64,000 nt of DNA, from contig JAACSL010000005.1 in assembly GCA_009993955.1 (NCBI GenBank), positions 62,001-126,000 on the forward strand, in the 5' to 3' direction. Below, in pieces: positions 27,925-36,267 of this stretch. Positions within the stretch are counted from its first letter, which is position 1, and each line of letters opens with the position of its first letter. The notes under the pieces were generated by a model. The model worked only from the letters and a program-made list of their open reading frames with translations, was not told the origin of the DNA and did no database searches. Origin of the DNA: Paraglaciecola sp. (lineage in GTDB: Bacteria; Pseudomonadota; Gammaproteobacteria; Enterobacterales; Alteromonadaceae). Made by a program: the position numbers and the translations under genes.

Positions 27925-28497
27925 ATGTTAAAACGTTGTGTGTTTCTGATATTTGTTATTTTGGTCTTGCCGCTGTTTTGTGGCTTTTGGATCCTCAGTA
28001 AACTCGGGCGGAGCAATCAGGTTTTTGCTGCGTTTAGTCAGTTTTTAAGCTTATTTCCAGGCATAGTAGGCAGTTACCTTAGAGCCGCCTTTTATCGTTT
28101 AGCCATGGATCATTGTGATCAAGATTTGATTATCGGATTCGGTACCTTGTTTTCACAGAGCAATACTGAACTGTACAGCGGAGTATATATTGGACCGCAG
28201 TGCAATATTGGCGCGTGTAAGCTGGAACAGGACTGTCTGTTAGGCAGTGGGGTGCATATTATGAGTGGCAAAGGCCAACACAATTTTGAAGACCTCAACA
28301 CCCCTTTGCGCATGCAAGGTGGCAGCTACAATCAAATCGTAGTCGGTCAAGACAGTTGGATTGGCAACGGCGCGTTAGTCATGGCAAACATCGGCAAGAA
28401 GTGCATTATTGGTGCAGGCTCCGTTGTGATAAGTGATATTCCAGACTTTGCCATTGCCGCTGGCAACCCCGCAAAAATCATTAAATATCGTCAATAA
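27925..28497 (+). CDS. Left-handed beta-helix acyltransferase
   Basis: 190-residue protein with a hydrophobic N-terminus (about residues 6-27) and a hexapeptide-repeat domain: repeats such as IGFGTL, IGPQCNIGA, LLGSGVHI, IVVGQDSWIGNGA, IGKKCIIGAGSVV, ending in AAGNPAKIIKYR. This is the WbbJ/serine-acetyltransferase-like fold, which O- or N-acetylates sugars with acetyl-CoA. It follows the GT4 gene by 13 bases in the same operon. The membrane anchor suggests action on a lipid-linked precursor, which is inference. Confidence 0.82.
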   Translation: MLKRCVFLIFVILVLPLFCGFWILSKLGRSNQVFAAFSQFLSLFPGIVGSYLRAAFYRLAMDHCDQDLIIGFGTLFSQSNTELYSGVYIGPQCNIGACKLEQDCLLGSGVHIMSGKGQHNFEDLNTPLRMQGGSYNQIVVGQDSWIGNGALVMANIGKKCIIGAGSVVISDIPDFAIAAGNPAKIIKYRQ

Positions 28498-28635
28498 ACA
28501 TCGCCTTTTTTCTGGCAGGCCAACAATTCATCAAATGGTAACTAGGACATTCACCGCTTACCTGTGTATTATTTAACCATCTTTTTTAATGCTGACTAAA
28601 TATTGATTTTCTTTCAGCAAAAGGCTTGCGAAATC

Positions 28636-31548
28636 ATGTTTCACTTTTTTACCTCTCTACTGCTGTGTTTTGTTGTTGTTTTTACCCCCGTTGTTGCCAG
28701 CAAAACCGCACCCGTAAATTACGACATTGTTTATGTCAGGCAGCCTCGTGCTGGTGATGATCAACACATCAAATGGCCCGAAGCGTTTCGACCAGCACAG
28801 ATACAAGCTGGGGCTGATTTAATCCTGTTACATCCAGACGGTAGTGAGGAGGTCTTAGTTGATGCTAAACACGGAGCCGTCACCGACCCCTTTATCTCTT
28901 TTGACGCCAAATGGGTGTATTACAGCTACTTCCCCGACTTGAGGCAAAAATCGTTAAATCGTCAGCGTTTCTATTTGCCTGAACTTGGGGCTGATATCTA
29001 TAAAATTAACTTAAAAACACGCAAAAAACAGCGACTGACTCGTCAAGAGTTTACCCCCAATACCGGCAGTGGTGACTGGGATGAAAACGATCCTGTTGCC
29101 CCCAAAGGCAATAAAAACTACTTGGGATACGGTATTTTAAATCTATCACCGGCCCCTATTGCTGGGGGAAAAATAGTGTTTACCAGCAATCGAAATGGTT
29201 TTATTCCTCCCAAAAATTACACCTATCCCACCATGCAATTGTTTGTGATGGATGAAAACGGTGAGAACGTAAGCCCCATTGCACCGATGACACTGAGTTC
29301 AGTATTACACCCCGTTCCATTGAAAAACGGTACAATTATGTTTAGCAGTTACGAATCGCAAGGGCTCAGAGACGAACGCTTGTGGGGACTGTGGAGTATT
29401 TATCCGGATGGCCGCCATTGGAATCCAATTTTAAGCGCTTTCAACCACGCGTCGGTGTTTCACTTTTCAACCCAACTCAGCGATGAAACCATCGTTGTAG
29501 AAGATTACTACAACAAAAACAACTTTGGTTTCGGCACGCTGTATGGCATTCCTGCCTTGCACGGAAACAATTACCCCGCTTTTAACAGTGCTATACGCTC
29601 AGAAAACCCCAAGGTTGAACAAACCATTCACGGTGAATTATCTACCTTCAGTGCGGCGTTTTCCCCAAAAGGACTATACGCGCTAACACCCTCATCGACC
29701 GCCTCAGATCAGGCTGCCACACCTGGATTAGGGAAATATACACACCCCTCTGCGGCACCCAACAACGATCTGTTAGTGGTCTGGTCTGATGGCCCAGTCA
29801 ATGCTTTAAAACGCCCTTGGCCCTTTCCTGCGGTGGATTCTGGCATTTATATGATTGACGGTGCTGATCCAGTCTATGATCCCCGCAAACTCATCTTAGT
29901 AAAAAATGACCCCAACTATAACGAAGCATGGCCAAGAGCAGTGGTGCCGTACTCGGCGATTTATGGCGTTGACGAACCACAAAAACTCGACTGGTTACCC
30001 GATGCCAAAAACGTTAATTTACCTGCTGGTACTGCTTACGGATTGATCGGTACAGCAAGCTTTTATAACCGTGAAACCGCCCCTGGGGTGTCAACGCCAG
30101 ATATGTCTTCTGACAACGCGATGGACGTTTTTAATACCAGTGCAAACAATCAAAGTGCCAATTGGGTATTGCAAGGGGCCGATGCGGGGCTTTATGCAGA
30201 TGATGATATCTGGGCAGTGCGTATTCTGGCTATGGAACCTTTCACTAACAAAGGTTATGGTCCAGGTTCACATTATTACCGCCCGATGTTTTTTTACAAC
30301 CATGCCAATGAGCGCTTGCGAATTTTAGGTGAAATCCCCTTACGTAAATGGAATCAACAGGGGAAACCGATCCTTGATTATACGGGTAAGCCCGATACCA
30401 GCTTCTTAGCCAAAATCCCCGCCGATACCCCTTTTACCTTTCAAACCATTGACAAAAATGGCAGTGTGTTAAACATGGCGCAAACATGGCACCAAGTGAG
30501 ACCAGGGGAAGTTCGCACCGATTGTGGTGGTTGTCACGCTCACAGTAAAACGCCTGTTGATTTCAGCCAAACCGCTGCTGCACAAGCAGATTACAAAGTA
30601 TGGGATTTAGCCAACACTACACCCTTGATAAGTGCTGACAAAAACGGGCACCCCTCGGTGAAAACCAAGCCAAGCCCGTTAATCAACATAGAGTTCTACC
30701 AAGACATCAGACCCTTGTTGCAACAACATTGCAGTGCTTGTCACACCTCAGAAAATGCTGAAAAGAATGGGCACTTGGTATTAAACGATACGTCTTACAC
30801 AACAAGTAGTGTGTTTCCCCAAGACTACATTAATCTTTGCCTCGATGAGAGCGCCAAAAACGGCATCACCCCTTTGATTAAAACCGAAGACTGGCGTCAA
30901 AATAATGCAAGCCGCTATGTTCGCAAATTCCAAAGTCGGCGTAGTTTGCTTGTATGGAAATTGTTTGGTAAACGCATGGATGGCTGGGCGAATCATGATT
31001 TTCCCACTGAGTCTGAACCGGGTGTGCGTGCATCTTTGCCGGAGGGAGCAAAAGTCAATGAAGCAGATCTGGATTATGTAGGCAGTATCATGCCCCCTAT
31101 TGCAGCTGGAAAATTATCCATGGATGAAAAAATGACCTTTGTCAGATGGATAGACATCGGTTGTCCCATCGATACATCGAGCACCACAGAACAACAAGGC
31201 TTTGGATGGTTCTTGGATGAAACAAGGCCTACCTTGCATCTGAGCATCCCTGAAGCTGGCGCGAATACCAGTGCCCTGCAAACCATTCGTTTTTCAGTCG
31301 CTGACGCGTACACAGGCATAGATGACGAGAGCTTGATAGTGACAGCTGACTTTACTGTCAATGGGATTAAAGCGGGTAGGAATCTTGCCAATCAATTTAA
31401 GTTGGTGGATGAAGGCATCTATGAATTGCCCTTGCAACGAGCCATACAGCAACTCAACAAGGGTGAACTGTTTATTTCCATCGCTGATAAACAAGGCAAT
31501 ATTACGAAGCTGAAGCGAGTCTTTAGTATTAACAAGACCTTATATTAG
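28636..31548 (+). CDS. Secreted dihaem HzsA-like protein
   Basis: 970-residue exported protein. A signal peptide ends near residue 22 (VVAS). The first half has TolB/PD40-like propeller segments (IVFTSNRNGF, FDAKWVYYSYFPD), and two c-type haem motifs follow: CGGCH at 630-634 and CSACH at 699-703. The combination (RAGDDQHIKWPE at the start, propeller, then haem motifs) resembles the hydrazine synthase alpha subunit-like family (HzsA-related). A role in hydrazine formation is not implied, as no other such gene is present. Its position at the end of the EPS run is puzzling. The start is the ATG at 28636; a TTG at 28603 would give a poor signal peptide. Confidence 0.6.
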   Translation: MFHFFTSLLLCFVVVFTPVVASKTAPVNYDIVYVRQPRAGDDQHIKWPEAFRPAQIQAGADLILLHPDGSEEVLVDAKHGAVTDPFISFDAKWVYYSYFPDLRQKSLNRQRFYLPELGADIYKINLKTRKKQRLTRQEFTPNTGSGDWDENDPVAPKGNKNYLGYGILNLSPAPIAGGKIVFTSNRNGFIPPKNYTYPTMQLFVMDENGENVSPIAPMTLSSVLHPVPLKNGTIMFSSYESQGLRDERLWGLWSIYPDGRHWNPILSAFNHASVFHFSTQLSDETIVVEDYYNKNNFGFGTLYGIPALHGNNYPAFNSAIRSENPKVEQTIHGELSTFSAAFSPKGLYALTPSSTASDQAATPGLGKYTHPSAAPNNDLLVVWSDGPVNALKRPWPFPAVDSGIYMIDGADPVYDPRKLILVKNDPNYNEAWPRAVVPYSAIYGVDEPQKLDWLPDAKNVNLPAGTAYGLIGTASFYNRETAPGVSTPDMSSDNAMDVFNTSANNQSANWVLQGADAGLYADDDIWAVRILAMEPFTNKGYGPGSHYYRPMFFYNHANERLRILGEIPLRKWNQQGKPILDYTGKPDTSFLAKIPADTPFTFQTIDKNGSVLNMAQTWHQVRPGEVRTDCGGCHAHSKTPVDFSQTAAAQADYKVWDLANTTPLISADKNGHPSVKTKPSPLINIEFYQDIRPLLQQHCSACHTSENAEKNGHLVLNDTSYTTSSVFPQDYINLCLDESAKNGITPLIKTEDWRQNNASRYVRKFQSRRSLLVWKLFGKRMDGWANHDFPTESEPGVRASLPEGAKVNEADLDYVGSIMPPIAAGKLSMDEKMTFVRWIDIGCPIDTSSTTEQQGFGWFLDETRPTLHLSIPEAGANTSALQTIRFSVADAYTGIDDESLIVTADFTVNGIKAGRNLANQFKLVDEGIYELPLQRAIQQLNKGELFISIADKQGNITKLKRVFSINKTLY

Positions 31549-31594
31549 GCGCTGAGCTTTGCAGGGAAAGAGAAAGCCACGGGTGTGGGAGACC

Positions 31595-31627
31595 GCCTGA
31601 AGTACCGCTGCCCCAGCGACTTCAGGC
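31595..31627. terminator. Hairpin between convergent genes
   Basis: GCCTGAAGT at 31595-31603 pairs with ACTTCAGGC at 31619-31627; an inner CGCT/AGCG pair (31606-31609 with 31615-31618) is separated by a two-base bulge and closes a short C-rich loop. It lies between the convergent dihaem gene (end 31548) and xrtA (end 31637), so it could end transcription from both sides. There is no clean T-run, so efficiency is uncertain. Confidence 0.5.
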
Positions 31628-31636
31628 TGCTTATGC

Positions 31637-33139
31637 TTATTTTAAGCTTAGACTTAATCCCTCAATATTGTTTGCGATGAGTTTGCCGTAATACACACGT
31701 TCTTCTTCTTTGTTGTCCGCGGTTATGGGAACCGATAAGGCAATCAGTCCGCTACCACGATGATTGCCCAACATAATCCGATAGATCTCATACAATTTCG
31801 CCACACGCTCATCAAAAAATATTTTTTCATCGATGACATACCAATGCGTCAGCAATCTGGCGTCAGATGGACTGACCAACATTTGCATGGTCGCCCCTTG
31901 TGCATCCGAGTGAGTTAACTCAGTACTCGACTCTAAGGTCCAAGAACGTTGGTTGTACAGGCGATTCAGGGATGTAATTAGTTCGCCCTTACCCAGAGGA
32001 TACCAAGCGATAAAAATAGAAAACGAGGTGTCGTTAAGCATTATGTGACCGAATTCTCGATCAGAGGCTTGTTTAAAACTAGGCTGCCAAACTTGGTCAG
32101 CGTCTTCACTGTACTTAAACTGCTCAACCAAGACCTGACGATTGATAGAGGTCGGGGTGTCTAAAGGGACTTTTGCCTGAGAGATAAGTTGAAACCACCC
32201 AAACGCCGCTAACATCATGACTAAGGTTAACGCCAATGTTGGGGCATGCACGGCCTTAATTTGATTGGCAGCAACACCAGACGTATCAGCAGCAGAGGTA
32301 TCAACAGCTTTAGCAGGTATTTTTTCTCTGAATAATTCACCAATACCCAACAGACAAATAATCACAAAGAGGAAGAAAAACCAACCATAGATTAAATGGT
32401 CAGCCCCGACAGCATGCTCCATGTTGCTCAGATAACCAATCACAATGATACCAAAGACCCGCACAGCATTAGCCACGATTGGTACTAACGCTGAAATTGA
32501 CATAAACGCGACACGGCGCAGACCCGATTGCATATTTAAGTAGGAGTACAATGAGCCAATAACGATGGATGCGATAAAAAAGCTAATGCCTGAACAGGCC
32601 TCTGCCACTAAAAAACGCCCTTGGGGAATTTCAATATATAAGCCGCTGCGATAAATCGGAATACTGGTCCATTTCAACATCATCACCGATAAATCGGCCG
32701 TGATTTCTTGGAGCATGGGTACTAACTCTTCACCAATCGGAATACAGAACAACATAAACAATAAAGGAAAGAGGATCTTTTTGCTTTCTCGGTGCCCGAG
32801 TACCGCCCAAATCAAACAAGGTAGAAAGGAGAACGTGGCAATGTGCATGAACAATTTCACATCACCTGCCAAACCAAAGGCATAAACCAATAACCAGCCA
32901 AGGCAACACAAATAAGCGAAATAAGCCGGCTGCAACGCTGAGAAATCCAATTCTTTACGTTTTAAATAAATGAGATAGAAGGCCCCAGGCAGCACAAACA
33001 GGCAATGGTTAAAAATATCGGATATCAGCCATATTTCCACGGCAGTATGAATACCCTGCCAAAATACCAGCAGCCAAAGGCTAAACAGTAGGGCAAAACT
33101 TAGAAATAAACTTCGTGATGTGCTCAATCCATATGCCAT
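31637..33139 (-). CDS. xrtA: Exosortase A fused to EpsI domain
   Basis: 500-residue inner-membrane protein. The N-terminal 275 residues are an eight-segment exosortase with the catalytic triad in place: Cys182 in AEACSGISFF, Arg227 in NAVRVFG and His248 in ADHLIYGWFFF. After a linker and one more membrane helix (about 304-322), the C-terminal 170 residues match the EpsI/DUF3485 type (FSIFIAWYPLGKGELI, WYVIDEKIF). In related species EpsI is often a separate gene; here it is fused. The enzyme is expected to cleave PEP-CTERM proteins and assist their attachment or export with the EPS. It is last in a three-gene minus-strand operon. Confidence 0.92.
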   Translation of the reverse strand: MAYGLSTSRSLFLSFALLFSLWLLVFWQGIHTAVEIWLISDIFNHCLFVLPGAFYLIYLKRKELDFSALQPAYFAYLCCLGWLLVYAFGLAGDVKLFMHIATFSFLPCLIWAVLGHRESKKILFPLLFMLFCIPIGEELVPMLQEITADLSVMMLKWTSIPIYRSGLYIEIPQGRFLVAEACSGISFFIASIVIGSLYSYLNMQSGLRRVAFMSISALVPIVANAVRVFGIIVIGYLSNMEHAVGADHLIYGWFFFLFVIICLLGIGELFREKIPAKAVDTSAADTSGVAANQIKAVHAPTLALTLVMMLAAFGWFQLISQAKVPLDTPTSINRQVLVEQFKYSEDADQVWQPSFKQASDREFGHIMLNDTSFSIFIAWYPLGKGELITSLNRLYNQRSWTLESSTELTHSDAQGATMQMLVSPSDARLLTHWYVIDEKIFFDERVAKLYEIYRIMLGNHRGSGLIALSVPITADNKEEERVYYGKLIANNIEGLSLSLK

Positions 33140-33164
33140 TGACGCAACTCCCCTGAACAGCTAA

Positions 33165-34007
33165 TCAGTTGCTATCTATGTTGTAAACGTCTTTCATGGT
33201 TCCCCAAGAAAAATCCGTGAGTAAGCGGTCTAGCTTGCCGTAGGTTTTATCAAGATTAACATAATGACGGAAACGCGATTTTAACGGTGCATGGTTTAGG
33301 CGCGGCTGCTCACTGTCAATTTCCCAAGGGTGGAAATAAAACGAGTAGGGTTGTTGCTCAGTACGCAAGTATTTGCTGACAAGTTGTTTGGTCAGCGCAT
33401 AGGGATAAAGTCTGAAATAACCACCACCACCGATGGGGGTTTGCTTACCTAAGACTTTTAAGGTGGGGATGGGGATTTCAATAATGCCTTCTTTGCGTTT
33501 GTAGGCAAAACGCGGCCAATCCGGGGTACCGTACAAATCATGTTTTACCGGATAGGTACTGGAACTGTAATTAAAACCAAGGTCAGCAAGTTCTTCGAAG
33601 GCCCATTCGTTGTTGTAACCAATGGAAAAACTGGGGGCTCGGTATCCGGTCAATTTAATACCAAGCAAATCTTCTAAATGGTTTTTTGAGCGCAGCACAT
33701 CGGCTCTAAATACCTCTCGAGTTTGTTCAGTCGCACGACGATGAGCATAACCGTGGCTGGCGACCTCATGGCCTTGTGCATGAATTTCTTTAATCAGATC
33801 GGGATACCTTTCTGCCACCCAACCCAGTACAAAAAAAGTAGATTTGATGTTGTGTTTGGCAAACAACTCCAACAATCGACGAGTATTGACATCAACCCTT
33901 GGCTGATAGTCCTGCCATTGATCGGGCTTAATGATTGATTCAAAAGCTGACACGTGGAAGAAGTCTTCCACATCTACTGTCATTGCATTGAGTACCTTGT
34001 GGCGCAT
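33165..34007 (-). CDS. XrtA-system polysaccharide deacetylase
   Basis: 280-residue NodB-type deacetylase of the PEP-CTERM locus type (TIGR03006-like, with DUF3473 C-terminus). It has VDVEDFFHV at residues 11-19 (catalytic Asp and metal Asp), the His motif EVASHGYAHRRAT, YRAPSFSIG, a Gly-rich GGGGYFRLYP and the family end motif FYFHPWEID. No signal peptide is evident, as in other members. It begins four bases after the sugar transferase stop and ends 26 bases before xrtA begins. Confidence 0.92.
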   Translation of the reverse strand: MRHKVLNAMTVDVEDFFHVSAFESIIKPDQWQDYQPRVDVNTRRLLELFAKHNIKSTFFVLGWVAERYPDLIKEIHAQGHEVASHGYAHRRATEQTREVFRADVLRSKNHLEDLLGIKLTGYRAPSFSIGYNNEWAFEELADLGFNYSSSTYPVKHDLYGTPDWPRFAYKRKEGIIEIPIPTLKVLGKQTPIGGGGYFRLYPYALTKQLVSKYLRTEQQPYSFYFHPWEIDSEQPRLNHAPLKSRFRHYVNLDKTYGKLDRLLTDFSWGTMKDVYNIDSN

Positions 34008-34010
34008 TCT

Positions 34011-35423
34011 TTACCTTCCTTTACCAAACAACACCACCTCAACCGTGCGGATTAAAATGAGGATATCGAGCATTAGGCTTTGATGTTTAACGTAGTAAAG
34101 ATCAAATTTGAGTTTTTCCATGGAGTCTTCCACGCTCGCACCATAGGGGTAGTTCAACTGCGCCCATCCAGCTAAGCCTGGTTTAACGTTATGACGTTGA
34201 TTGTAATAAGGAATTTCGCGAATCAGTTGTTCAACAAACTCTGGTCTTTCCGGGCGAGGGCCAATAAATGACATCTCACCGCGAAACACGTTAATGAGCT
34301 GCGGCAGTTCGTCAATTCGGTATTTACGAATGAAATGCCCTACCCGTGTTACTCGATTATCGTTAGTGGTTGCCCACTTTGCGCCATCTTTTTCGGCGTC
34401 AGGGCGCATGGATCGGAATTTGATAATTTTGAACAGTTTGCCGTTTAAACCAACCCGTTCTTGTTTATAAAAAATGGAAGCATTGGGACTTTTGGTATCT
34501 TCGAAATAGATGATCAGTGCCGTAAGCAGCATAAATGGCCAGGCAAAAAACAACACGATGGCGGCCACTAAACAATTCATTGTGTAATCCAAGGCATCAC
34601 GCAGATAATTTTGCGAATTGAAGCCGTTGGAATAAATCACCCAACTTGGGTACATCAGGTTCACAACAATCTGGCCGGTTTCACGTTCCATGAAATCCAG
34701 CAAATCGGTGACCTCAACCCCGCGTAAGCGACAGTCAAATAAGACTTCCACCGGCAACGTACCACGGCGTTGATCACAGGCAATGACAACTTCATCGATG
34801 TCATTGTCTTCAATAAAGTTGCGAAAATTTTCATCTATCTTAACGTGCAGTAGTTTTTCGTTTTGGATACCTTCTTCGCGATTGTCCCCGGGAATAGGAA
34901 TAAAGCCCAGCAATTCAAAGCCGAAGCGATCAACCTCACGACGCATGCGTTTTTCGATGATTGAAGCGCGTTCCCCTGCACCAATCACCACAATTTTGGT
35001 TTGACCGAGGCCGAGTATCCCCAAACGCGTAATGAAATATCGAAAGATAACAATGGCAACAATAGTGAGCATTGCGTAAAGCGGCAAGAAATACTGATGA
35101 ACACTGATGTTAGTCAGTAAGGTATTCCTGAGTACTTCCATAATGAAGTATCCCAAGGCGACGCTGACAAAAATACGTCTGATGATGCCACGGAAGGTTT
35201 CACGCAGTTTGGTTTCGTACAAACCCACTGACAACGCAGAAATGACCACAAGAAAAGTGAATAATCCGATGATAGTAAAAAGTTCACTGATGCTGACTGG
35301 TGACTCACCAAAGAAACCCGTCACGATATCGAAAGACAAATAACCCAAATACCCGACAAAAAGTACTTCCATCGACATCATAAAATTTGAGCGTCGCGTT
35401 TCTTTGCGATTAACAAAACTCAT
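34011..35423 (-). CDS. Undecaprenyl-phosphate sugar phosphotransferase, XrtA system (EpsB2-like)
   Basis: 470-residue polyisoprenyl-phosphate hexose-1-phosphate transferase that starts EPS repeat-unit assembly at the inner membrane. Four or five N-terminal membrane segments are followed by a CoA-binding-like domain (IVVIGAGERASIIEKRM), another membrane helix and the catalytic C-terminal domain with FKIIKFRSMRPDAE, RIDELPQLINVFRGEMSFIGPRPERPEF and GLAGWAQLNYPYGASVED. It matches the TIGR03013-like exosortase-associated group. It is first in the minus-strand operon and divergent from the export gene at 35608. Confidence 0.92.
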   Translation of the reverse strand: MSFVNRKETRRSNFMMSMEVLFVGYLGYLSFDIVTGFFGESPVSISELFTIIGLFTFLVVISALSVGLYETKLRETFRGIIRRIFVSVALGYFIMEVLRNTLLTNISVHQYFLPLYAMLTIVAIVIFRYFITRLGILGLGQTKIVVIGAGERASIIEKRMRREVDRFGFELLGFIPIPGDNREEGIQNEKLLHVKIDENFRNFIEDNDIDEVVIACDQRRGTLPVEVLFDCRLRGVEVTDLLDFMERETGQIVVNLMYPSWVIYSNGFNSQNYLRDALDYTMNCLVAAIVLFFAWPFMLLTALIIYFEDTKSPNASIFYKQERVGLNGKLFKIIKFRSMRPDAEKDGAKWATTNDNRVTRVGHFIRKYRIDELPQLINVFRGEMSFIGPRPERPEFVEQLIREIPYYNQRHNVKPGLAGWAQLNYPYGASVEDSMEKLKFDLYYVKHQSLMLDILILIRTVEVVLFGKGR

Positions 35424-35607
35424 TCACTTCTCCCATGTGTAGTGAGACCCTTTCCGATATTGTTTGTGAAACATATTTTTATTGTATATCGATACATGCA
35501 ATGGCCAGACTTTTTTATTACAAATCATTATATTATTGTTGTAGAACAAGTCTAAATCTTGTTACATTGGCGCTAATTGAGCTCAGACATTAGGGACCTT
35601 AATTTAC
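35424..35607. promoter_or_regulatory. Divergent EPS promoter region with inverted repeat
   Basis: 184 bases, strongly AT-rich, between the two divergent core EPS operons. AACAAG at 35545-35550 and CTTGTT at 35558-35563 form a perfect 6-bp inverted repeat separated by seven bases, a plausible regulator site for one or both operons. An AGGGA at 35592-35596 is the likely ribosome site of the export gene. I cannot place -35/-10 boxes with confidence. Confidence 0.45.
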
Positions 35608-36243
35608 ATGAAGACTCACAAAATAGCATTGTACAATTTAATATTTTTGATGATTTTTAGCGTCTCGGGTTGTACCTCCAAAAAGGGCGTACTACCACAA
35701 GCTTCCACCTATCCTTCACTGACAACCTCGGTTGATGATTATCAGTATTTAATCGGACCGGGTGACAGTGTATCGATCTTCGTCTGGCGTAACCCAGATA
35801 TTTCAGGCAGTTTTATTGTCAGACCAGACGGGAAAGTGACCACTTCATTAGTTGAAGACGTTGTGGTGTCAGGCAAAACCCCTACACAACTGGCACGTGA
35901 AGTGGAAGAACAACTGTCAAAATACATCAACAACCCGCGTGTCACCGTCAGTGTAACTAATTTTTCTGGTCCATTGAGCGAGCAAGTGCGTGTGATCGGC
36001 GAAGCCGCTAAACCCAGTGCCATCAACTATGTCGAGAAAATGACATTGCTTGATCTGATGATTGCCGTGGGTGGTTTAACCGAATTTGCCGCAGGCAATA
36101 ACGCTAAGCTTGTAAGAACCGTATCTGGTCAGCAACAAACCTTTAAAATCAAAATAGATGACTTAATTAATGATGGGGATATCAAACAAAACATCGATAT
36201 CCTGCCTGGCGACATCATTATTATTCCTGAAGCATGGTTTTAA
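35608..36243 (+). CDS. XrtA-system EPS export lipoprotein (Wza/EpsE-like)
   Basis: 211-residue outer-membrane polysaccharide export protein. A lipoprotein signal has its lipobox at VSGC, with Cys22. The periplasmic part has the Poly_export domain (YLIGPGDSVSIFVWRNPDISGSF) and a SLBB region (VRVIGEAAKPSAINY, LLDLMIAVGGLTEFAAGN). Length and the final GDIIIIPEAWF fit the PEP-CTERM family (TIGR03027-like). It begins the four-gene core operon and starts with an ATG preceded by AGGGA. Confidence 0.93.
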   Translation: MKTHKIALYNLIFLMIFSVSGCTSKKGVLPQASTYPSLTTSVDDYQYLIGPGDSVSIFVWRNPDISGSFIVRPDGKVTTSLVEDVVVSGKTPTQLAREVEEQLSKYINNPRVTVSVTNFSGPLSEQVRVIGEAAKPSAINYVEKMTLLDLMIAVGGLTEFAAGNNAKLVRTVSGQQQTFKIKIDDLINDGDIKQNIDILPGDIIIIPEAWF

Positions 36244-36267
36244 TTGATTTAATAAGCGGATAGCTAG

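Noticed and set aside
28636-31548. Evidence for hydrazine metabolism
   Set aside because: Only the alpha-like protein is present; no other hydrazine synthase or anammox gene is in the window, so I do not infer that pathway.
35567-35583. Sigma54-like element (GG-N10-GC) upstream of the export gene
   Set aside because: The invariant GG and GC have the right spacing, but the rest of the -12 box does not match, and the implied transcription start (about 35594) would fall inside the ribosome binding site at 35592-35596.
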